A stretch of DNA of 64,000 bases. It comes from Deltaproteobacteria bacterium. Lineage in GTDB: Bacteria > SAR324 > JACQKK01. The notes below the pieces were generated by a model. That model was not told where the DNA came from and searched no databases. It worked only from the letters and a program-made list of their open reading frames with translations. The stretch is from positions 41,881-105,880 of the forward strand of contig JAOUEW010000006.1 in the NCBI GenBank assembly GCA_029858505.1, read 5' to 3'. The translations under genes were made by a program, and so were the position numbers. Below are positions 55,593 through 64,000 of the stretch, piece after piece. Numbering within the stretch: the first letter of the stretch is position 1; each line of letters begins with the position of its first letter.

Positions 55593-58500
55593 TCAGGCAA
55601 TCTCCTTCTCTTGGCGAACCTTGCCGTCCCACTGCATCACCCGTTTGTATTCCACCGGCATCACCTTCACGATTTTGGCCAGGGCGGCCTCCCAATGGGC
55701 CAGCAGGCGTTTGGCTTTGGGGCTGTGGGTGAGGGCCACGTGGCGCTCCAGCAGGTCCTGCAAAAACGTTTTGTCGTCGGCCTCCAGGGGTTCCAGGGCC
55801 ACCATTTCGGTATTGCAGCGGGTGTGGAATTTACCGTCTTCATCCAGCACATAGGCAATGCCGCCCGACATGCCCGCCGCGAAGTTCAGCCCGGTGGGGC
55901 CCAGCACCACCACCCGCCCGCCAGTCATGTACTCACATCCGTGGTCGCCCACCCCCTCCACCACCGTGGTGGCGCCAGAGTTACGCACGCAGAAGCGTTC
56001 ACCCCCCAGGCCGTTGAAGAAGGCCTCTCCCCGGGTGGCGCCGTACAGCACCACGTTGCCCACGATCATGTTGTTTTCCGGCACCAGGGTGGCGCCCTCC
56101 GGCGGCCGCACAATCACCCGCCCGCCAGACAACCCCTTGCCCACATAGTCGTTGGCCTCTCCCTGAAGGGTGAGGGTGATGCCCTGGGGCAGGAACGCGC
56201 CAAAACTTTGGCCGGCGGTGCCCTGAAAGTTGATTTGAATGGTGCCGTCGGGCAGGCCGTTGGCGCCATATTTGCGGCTGACCCGACTGCCCAGCATGGT
56301 GCCGGTGGACAGGTTCAAGTTGCGGATGGGCAGGTCCATCTTGACCGGCTTGCCGTGTTCCAGAGCGTCCTTGGCCCGCTCGATCAGGGTGTGGTCCAAC
56401 ACACCGGCAATGCCGTGGTCTTGTTCCTCGGATTTTCTCACCCGCACCTCCGGCCCCACCGGGGGCCGGTACAGCAGGGGGGTCAAGTCCAGACCATGGG
56501 CCTTCCAATGGGTTTCGGCCCGCTTGTATTCCAGCAAGTCGGCTCGGCCAATCATCTCATCCATGGTGCGGAAGCCCAGTTGGGCCATCCACCGCCGGAC
56601 GTCTTCGGCAATAAAGGTGAAAAAGTTCACCAGGTGTTCCGGCTGGCCGGTAAATTTCTTGCGCAGGCGTTTGTCTTGGGTGGCCACCCCCACCGGGCAG
56701 GTGTTCAGGTGGCACACCCGCATCATGATGCACCCCTGGGTGATGAGAGCCGTGGTGGAAAAGCCGAATTCCTCGGCCCCCAGCAGGGCGGCCACCGCCA
56801 CGTCGCGGCCGGTTTTCAACTGGCCGTCGGTCTGCACCCGAATCCTACCGCGAAGGTTGTTCATCACCAGGGTCTGGTGGGTTTCCGCCAAGCCCAGTTC
56901 CCAGGGGGCCCCGGCAAACTGAATGGAACTGAGGGGAGAAGCCCCGGTTCCCCCGTCGTGGCCAGAGATCAGCACCTTGTCGGCCTTGGCCTTGGCCACC
57001 CCCGCCGCCACGGTACCCACGCCGGTTTCGCTCACCAGCTTCACGCTGATGATGGCTTCTGGGTTGGCGTTCTTCAAATCGAAGATCAACTGTTTCAGAT
57101 CTTCGATGGAGTAAATATCGTGATGGGGCGGGGGAGAAATCAACCCCACGCCGGGGGTGGTGAAGCGGATGGAACCGATGTAGGAATCCACCTTGTGGCC
57201 AGGAAGCTGGCCGCCCTCACCGGGCTTGGCCCCCTGGGCGATTTTGATTTGAATCTCTTTGGCGTTCACCAGGTAATGGCTGTTCACCCCAAAGCGTCCG
57301 CTGGCCACCTGCTTGATGGCGCTGTTGCGGCTGTCTCCGTTCGGCATGGGGGCAAACCGGGTGGGGTCTTCCCCCCCCTCGCCAGAGTTGGAGCGCCCGC
57401 CAATGCGGTTCATGGCGATGGCCAGGTTCTCGTGGGCTTCGCGGCTGATGGAGCCCAGGCTCATGGCGCCGGTGGCAAACCGCTTCATGATCTCGCTGGC
57501 GGGTTCCACCTGTTCCAGCGGAATGGGGGTTCCCGGCTTGAAGCGGAACAACCCCCGCAGGGTGGCCATTTTTTCGCTTTGGTCGTTCACCAGCTCGGCA
57601 TAGCGCTGATAGGTTTCCCAATCGTTTTCCCGCACGGCCTTTTGCAGGGCGTGAATCATGGCCGGGTTGATCTGGTGAAACTCACCCTCCCGCCGCCACT
57701 TGTACACCCCACCCACGTCCAGCACAAAGTTATGGCCCTCATCCTCGGCATAGGCCATGCGGTGGCGGCGCAGGGTTTCTTGGGCAATTTCCTCCAACCC
57801 CACCCCTTCAATGCGGGTGTGGGTTCCGGTGAAGCAGGTATCCACCAACTCTCGTTTCAGCCCCAGCACCTCGAAAATCTGGGCGCCATGGTAACTTTGC
57901 AGGGTAGAAATGCCCATTTTGGAGAAAATCTTGAGCAGGGATTTTTTCACCGCCTTGATGTAATTCTTCACCGCCGGGGGGGTGTCGGCATCGGGAGAAT
58001 CCTTCAGGGGGGTGAATTCATCCACCAGGGTTTCAAAGGCCAGGTAGGGGTTCACCGCGGTGGCCCCATAGCCCAGCAGCAGGGCAAAGTGGTGCCCTTC
58101 CCGGGCTTCGCCGGTTTCTAAAATCAACCCCACGTTGTTGCGGGTGCCCTCGCGGATGAGGTGATGATGCACGCTGGCGGTAGCCAGCAGGCTGGGAATG
58201 GGGGCCAGTTGGGAGCTCATCCCCCGGTCGGTGAGAATGATGAGGCTGTAACCCGCCCGCACGGCGGCATCGGCCTCCCGGTTCAACCGCTCCAGGGCTT
58301 GGCCCAACCCCTTGGGGCCGTCTTCCGCCCGGAACAACATGGAAAGGGTTTTGGCCTGAAAATCGCCCACGGTCACGTGGCGCAGCCGCTCCAAGTCGTA
58401 GTTGGTCAGGATGGGGTGAGGAATGTTCAACACATGGGCGTTGCGGGGGGCTTCGTCCATCAAGTTCCCCTCTTTCCCCACAAAGGCCACCAAACTCATC

Positions 58501-60110
58501 ACCATGGCTTCCCGAATGGGGTCTATGGGAGGGTTGGTCACCTGAGCAAAGTTCTGCTTGAAGTAATCGAACAGCAGCCGGGGGCGGTTGCTCAACACCG
58601 CCAGAGGAATATCGGCCCCCATGGAACCGATGGGTTCCTCGCCCTTTTCGGCCATGGAAGCCAAAATGATCTTCAGATCTTCTTTGGTGTAGCCAAAGGC
58701 CTGCTGGCGCCGCAGCACCGTGGAGTGATCTGGCTGATGCACGTGGGGCGGCTGGGGCAGGTCGTCCAGGTGAATGATGTTCTTGGCAATCCATTCCCGA
58801 TAGGGATGCTGGGCCACCACCTGGGCCTTCATTTCCTCGTCTTCAATCACCCGCCCCAGGGTGGTGTCCACCACAAAGATGCGCCCCGGCCGCAAGCGGG
58901 TCTTGCGCTCCACGTTGGCCGGGGGAATATCCAGCACACCGGCTTCGCTGGCCATGATGACCAGGCCGTCTTTGGTGATGGTGATGCGGGCCGGGCGCAA
59001 ACCGTTTCGGTCCAGGGTGGCCCCCACCATGCGGCCATCGGAAAAGGCGATGGCGGCCGGGCCGTCCCAGGGTTCCATCAGGTTGGCGTGGTAGGCATAG
59101 AAGGCCTTGCGGTCTTCGTCCATGTGGTCGTTGTTGTCCCAGGCCTCGGGAATCATCATCATCATGGCGTGGGGCAACTTCCGCCCGGTCATCACCAAAA
59201 ACTCCAGCACGTTGTCGAACATGGAGGAATCGGAACCCCGGGCGTTGATGACCGGCACCACTTTATCTAAACCACCACCAAACAGCGGCGAACTCAGGTT
59301 TTTCTCCCGCGAACCCATCCAGTTGATGTTGCCCCGCAGGGTATTGATTTCCCCGTTGTGGGCCATCATGCGGAAGGGGTGGGCCAGCTCCCAAGAAGGA
59401 AAGGTGTTGGTGGAGTAACGGGCGTGCACCAACGAAATGGCCGTGGTCATGGTTTCATCCGTCAAATCCGGATAAAACTTCTCCACCTGTTGGGGGGTAA
59501 GCATGCCCTTGTACACCATGGTGGCGCACGAAAAGCTGGGCACCGAGAAATGGTGCAGCCCCTGGGCCCACACGGATTTCTCCATGGCCCGCCGGGCGGT
59601 GTACAACCGGCGCTCGAAGGCGGTTTCATCCAAGCCCGCGGGCCGGTCAATGAACACTTGGCGCACAAACGGCCGGGAATCTTGGGCCGCTTTTCCCAAG
59701 GAGGCCGGATCGGTGGGCACGTCTCTCCAGCCCAGCACCGTCAGGTTTTCGCCCTTCAAAGCCTGGTCCACCAGGGCCTGGGCCTGGGCCCGTTCCTGGG
59801 GGTCCAGGGGGAAAAACATCATCCCCGCCCCGTAACTGCCGGGGGAGGGCAGAGCAATCTTCAGCTTGGCCGCCTGGGCCGCCAGAAATTCGTGGGGAAT
59901 TTGCATCAAAATCCCGGCGCCGTCACCCTCATCGGGGTCGGAACCCCGGGCCCCCCGGTGATCTAAGTTCACCAGAATTTCCAGCCCCTGGCGCACCAGG
60001 TTGTGGCTCTTCTTCCCGTGGATGTCCACGATAAAACCAACGCCGCAGCTGTCTTTTTCCAGGGAGGGGTCGTACAGCCCCTGGCGCGGGGGGAAGAGAG
60101 GATGACTCAT
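55593..60110 (-). CDS. gltB: Glutamate synthase large subunit
   Basis: A 1505-residue enzyme that makes two glutamates from glutamine and 2-oxoglutarate. After a 21-residue propeptide the Ntn nucleophile is Cys22 (D-S-C-G-V-G-F-I). Then follow the amidotransferase domain ([14 protein letters not shown]), the central domain, the FMN-binding barrel ([19 protein letters not shown], the 3Fe-4S Cys set [13 protein letters not shown]) and the C-terminal beta-helix (G-G-R-V-I-V). Normal length. It is the first gene of its operon. Confidence 0.97.
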   Translation of the reverse strand: MSHPLFPPRQGLYDPSLEKDSCGVGFIVDIHGKKSHNLVRQGLEILVNLDHRGARGSDPDEGDGAGILMQIPHEFLAAQAAKLKIALPSPGSYGAGMMFFPLDPQERAQAQALVDQALKGENLTVLGWRDVPTDPASLGKAAQDSRPFVRQVFIDRPAGLDETAFERRLYTARRAMEKSVWAQGLHHFSVPSFSCATMVYKGMLTPQQVEKFYPDLTDETMTTAISLVHARYSTNTFPSWELAHPFRMMAHNGEINTLRGNINWMGSREKNLSSPLFGGGLDKVVPVINARGSDSSMFDNVLEFLVMTGRKLPHAMMMMIPEAWDNNDHMDEDRKAFYAYHANLMEPWDGPAAIAFSDGRMVGATLDRNGLRPARITITKDGLVIMASEAGVLDIPPANVERKTRLRPGRIFVVDTTLGRVIEDEEMKAQVVAQHPYREWIAKNIIHLDDLPQPPHVHQPDHSTVLRRQQAFGYTKEDLKIILASMAEKGEEPIGSMGADIPLAVLSNRPRLLFDYFKQNFAQVTNPPIDPIREAMVMSLVAFVGKEGNLMDEAPRNAHVLNIPHPILTNYDLERLRHVTVGDFQAKTLSMLFRAEDGPKGLGQALERLNREADAAVRAGYSLIILTDRGMSSQLAPIPSLLATASVHHHLIREGTRNNVGLILETGEAREGHHFALLLGYGATAVNPYLAFETLVDEFTPLKDSPDADTPPAVKNYIKAVKKSLLKIFSKMGISTLQSYHGAQIFEVLGLKRELVDTCFTGTHTRIEGVGLEEIAQETLRRHRMAYAEDEGHNFVLDVGGVYKWRREGEFHQINPAMIHALQKAVRENDWETYQRYAELVNDQSEKMATLRGLFRFKPGTPIPLEQVEPASEIMKRFATGAMSLGSISREAHENLAIAMNRIGGRSNSGEGGEDPTRFAPMPNGDSRNSAIKQVASGRFGVNSHYLVNAKEIQIKIAQGAKPGEGGQLPGHKVDSYIGSIRFTTPGVGLISPPPHHDIYSIEDLKQLIFDLKNANPEAIISVKLVSETGVGTVAAGVAKAKADKVLISGHDGGTGASPLSSIQFAGAPWELGLAETHQTLVMNNLRGRIRVQTDGQLKTGRDVAVAALLGAEEFGFSTTALITQGCIMMRVCHLNTCPVGVATQDKRLRKKFTGQPEHLVNFFTFIAEDVRRWMAQLGFRTMDEMIGRADLLEYKRAETHWKAHGLDLTPLLYRPPVGPEVRVRKSEEQDHGIAGVLDHTLIERAKDALEHGKPVKMDLPIRNLNLSTGTMLGSRVSRKYGANGLPDGTIQINFQGTAGQSFGAFLPQGITLTLQGEANDYVGKGLSGGRVIVRPPEGATLVPENNMIVGNVVLYGATRGEAFFNGLGGERFCVRNSGATTVVEGVGDHGCEYMTGGRVVVLGPTGLNFAAGMSGGIAYVLDEDGKFHTRCNTEMVALEPLEADDKTFLQDLLERHVALTHSPKAKRLLAHWEAALAKIVKVMPVEYKRVMQWDGKVRQEKEIA

Positions 60111-60394
60111 GGACGTAGGTGCTCCTGAGGGCGCGGCCCGGTTGGGCGGTTTGGGCGCCGGGGTTGGGGTGATGGGTTGGGCCGGGCGTCTCCCTCCGCC
60201 GCAGGAACCTAAGGTCCCGGCGGAATCGCCTGGTTTTGGTTTGGGAAAGGGACTTCCCCGGCCCGCTTGGGAGGAGAACCAGCCCAGAGAGGCAAACTTA
60301 CCCCTGGGTCCGGCTTTGCGCGGAACACCTTCAACACACGGCCTATTCTAATCGAATTTTGAGGAATTTCCCAGGAACTGTCAAGGCAGAGAAC

Positions 60395-60645
60395 AACAAC
60401 ACCCCTCCCCTGCCCCCTAACGGGGGCATCCCCTCCCCTTCGTGGAGGGGAAATAAATCGAAGCCGAAAAGTGATCTGCTTGCTTCCTTCCAGTCTATAT
60501 TTTTCCGAACGGTTGAAAAGAATAGCCGGTGGATTCGAGTATTGTCCCTCCACGAGTGGGAGGGACAGGCGGCGTAGCCGCCAGGGAGGGGTGTTGTTGG
60601 GAGAAACTCGAATCCGACAAGAGAAGCACTTGCTTCTTTCCGAAG
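60395..60645. repeat. Interspersed GC-rich repeat, complete unit
   Basis: The most complete single copy: acaacacccctcccctgccc, cctccccttcgtggaggggaa, aatcgaagccgaaaagtgat, tgcttgcttccttccagtct, gattcgagtattgtccctcc, gggagggacaggcggcgtag, ccgccagggaggggtgttgt. The ends acacccctccc and gggaggggtgt are inverted. The remaining bases from 60111 to 60394 hold no gene that I can see; they must contain the gltB promoter. Confidence 0.85.
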
Positions 60646-61677
60646 TTACTTTCGCCAACTGCGCACCAGGGTGGTAAGGCCCTGGGCCTTCAGGCGGGCG
60701 GCGGCCCGCTGGGCTTCATCGGGGGAGTTGAAGGGCCCATGCACCACGGAATAATTGCCGCCGGGGGGGTTGTCTAGCCACAGGCGGGTATTCCCTGCCC
60801 GGGCCTGGGCGTTGGCCATTTTTACCCTGGCGGCGTCTGGGTCGGCGGCCCCGGCCACCTGCACCACAAACTGGGTATAGGCCCGCAGGCCCAGGCGGCG
60901 GTCTAGGCCGGGGGGCCAAGCCGTCACCTGAATGCGCACGGGGGTTGTGCCCCCGCCCACCATGCCCAGTCGGCGGGCCGCCGCCAGCGACAGGTCAATC
61001 ACCCGGCCCTTGGCATAGGGCCCCCGGTCGTTCACCCGCACTTCCACCACCCGCCCGTTCACCTGGTTCACCACCCGCACCCGGGTGCCCAGGGGCAGCA
61101 TGGGGTGGGCGGCTGTAAAGCCGTATTGATCGTAGGTCTCTCCGTTGGCGGTGGGCTTGCCGTGAAAATCTGGCCCATACCAAGAGGCCATGCCCTCCAG
61201 CCAGGGGCGCACGGGCGATAGATCCAACCCATCGCCGTCCTTCCCCTCCTGCCGGGGGGTGGGGTCCACCGCCCCCAGCAGCGTGGCTGGCACCGTCACG
61301 CCTTCTTTGCCCACGGCTGGCTCGGCGTAGCCCTGGCCCCTGGCCTCGGCTGGCTGCCAACCCATGGGGGGAAGAGACACCGGCCCCTCGGCTATGTCTT
61401 CGTCTTCTGTGGAATCCTGTGGCAGGGCCCCGGCTGGCTGCGTGGCGGTTTGCTGCACGGGCGCTTGGGCGGCTGGCTGTGCGGTTTTAAGCGCACGGCC
61501 CCCACGGTGAACCGTGGAAGGAGCAGAGGCCGAACAGCCCGCCAGCACCAGCAGGGCCAGCACCACCGGTGCCAGGGCCGCCGATAGGGGTTTAAAACCC
61601 CGGCCGCCCGCCCCGCCCCCCTCCAGGCATTCAGGCACCCCGGCTTGGTTCGTTTGATTGGAAGAATTGGAGATCAT
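60646..61677 (-). CDS. rlpA: RlpA-like septal lytic transglycosylase lipoprotein
   Basis: A 343-residue lipoprotein with lipobox V-L-A-G-C48. A Pro/Gln/Ala-rich linker (about 55-160) leads to the double-psi barrel (G-M-A-S-W-Y-G-P-D-F-H-G-K-P-T-A-N-G-E, catalytic-region N-D-R-G-P-Y, V-I-D-L-S) and a C-terminal SPOR domain (about 265-343) that binds denuded glycan at the septum. The leader before the lipobox is long (47 residues); a start nearer the hydrophobic core is not available as ATG. It is complete. Confidence 0.9.
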   Translation of the reverse strand: MISNSSNQTNQAGVPECLEGGGAGGRGFKPLSAALAPVVLALLVLAGCSASAPSTVHRGGRALKTAQPAAQAPVQQTATQPAGALPQDSTEDEDIAEGPVSLPPMGWQPAEARGQGYAEPAVGKEGVTVPATLLGAVDPTPRQEGKDGDGLDLSPVRPWLEGMASWYGPDFHGKPTANGETYDQYGFTAAHPMLPLGTRVRVVNQVNGRVVEVRVNDRGPYAKGRVIDLSLAAARRLGMVGGGTTPVRIQVTAWPPGLDRRLGLRAYTQFVVQVAGAADPDAARVKMANAQARAGNTRLWLDNPPGGNYSVVHGPFNSPDEAQRAAARLKAQGLTTLVRSWRK

Positions 61678-61752
61678 GGTTGGGTTCGTTCATGCACAAA
61701 CCCGGCCACAATTTTAAGAACAGGGGAGTTTAAGAACAGGGGAGGTTAGCGG

Positions 61753-62054
61753 TTATAACTCATATACCCTCTGGGCCTCCCTCAGCACACGCTCCTTGGC
61801 CCGTTTGCCTAAAAACCCCGGCGTCCGCAAGTCCGTTTCCCGGTGAAACAGGTCTCCCAACTCATACCGCATTTCCGAAAGCCCAAACAGCCCCACCCGC
61901 GTGCCGGGCTCGAATTCCACCAGCACGTCCACGTCGCTGTCCGGGCCAAAGTCTTCCCGCAGCACGCTGCCGAACAGGCTCAGCTTGCGAATGTGGTGCT
62001 TGCGGCAGAACGCCGCGATGGCCTCGGTGGGAATGGGGATTTTGGGGGTGGGGG

Positions 62055-62058
<4 letters not shown>
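61753..62058 (-). CDS. Minimal nucleotidyltransferase (MNT family)
   Basis: A 101-residue protein. The polymerase-beta-type motif G30-S31-V-L-R-E-D-F...D42-V-D44-V-L-V gives the metal and nucleotide site, and the fold is the single-domain MntA type. Such proteins are usually antitoxins that AMPylate or nucleotidylate a HEPN toxin. No HEPN gene lies here; the upstream partner is a KAP-like NTPase whose stop overlaps its start in an ATGA. GC content is higher than that of its partner and close to the genome average, which is odd for one operon. Confidence 0.85.

Positions 62059-64000
<1,942 letters not shown>

Overview
The window is visibly GC-rich chromosomal DNA from a Gram-negative bacterium. 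It carries lpxK (lipid A), an LPS-type family 9 glycosyltransferase, outer-membrane lipoproteins with lipoboxes (MltA, RlpA), proton-pumping complex I, a three-gene membrane transhydrogenase and a type II fatty-acid cluster. This fits a proteobacterium or an allied deep-branching lineage. Nothing here fixes the genus, and I do not name one. No rRNA, tRNA, CRISPR array, plasmid gene or phage gene was recognised.

Layout. 1-1.56 kb holds no credible gene, only hairpins, degenerate short repeats and a 219-bp tandem duplication of a genome repeat. 1.57-7.3 kb (minus) is nuoABCDHI followed by an MFS transporter. 7.7-12.4 kb (plus) is a menC-like gene and pntAA-pntAB-pntB. 12.7-15.2 kb holds two less characterised proteins, the second a left-handed beta-helix protein. 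15.3-19.3 kb (minus) is glycogen phosphorylase and two paralogous membrane proteins. 19.6-22.1 kb (plus) is tsaE-tsaB-tsaD for tRNA t6A. 22.6-27.8 kb (minus) is yceD-rpmF-fabD-fabG-acpP-fabF-gcvH. 28-29.3 kb holds a small UPF0016 cation transporter, a His/Asp-rich secreted protein and two tandem Ala/Pro-rich secreted peptides. 29.4-33.5 kb is lpxK, an FG-GAP protein and divergent mltA. 33.5-35 kb is an AT-rich accessory cassette between 235-bp direct repeats. 35.3-39.2 kb is an aldo/keto reductase and znuACB. 39.5-41.7 kb is a GST, a stand-alone CZB zinc-sensor domain and a helical protein. 42-46.9 kb is an unknown 770-residue protein coupled to mutS2. 47-52.1 kb holds dut, small zinc-finger, membrane and lipoprotein genes, an NAPE-PLD-like hydrolase, and an AbrB antitoxin with a broken MazF-type partner. 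52.1-60.1 kb (minus) is gltB-gltD, a UPF0104 membrane protein and a glycosyltransferase. 60.6-64 kb is rlpA, then an AT-rich pair (nucleotidyltransferase and KAP-like NTPase) coupled to the 3' end of hemB.

Housekeeping genes sit in tight operons with ATGA, GTGA or TAATG junctions. Between many of them lies one family of GC-rich palindromic repeats (at least nine loci), sometimes inside operons such as pntAA/pntAB and tsaE/tsaB. The two most unusual places are both AT-rich: the hemB-KAP-NTase operon, a candidate conflict or defence module, and the direct-repeat-bounded cassette at 33.5-35 kb, a candidate polymorphic-toxin tip with its partner gene.
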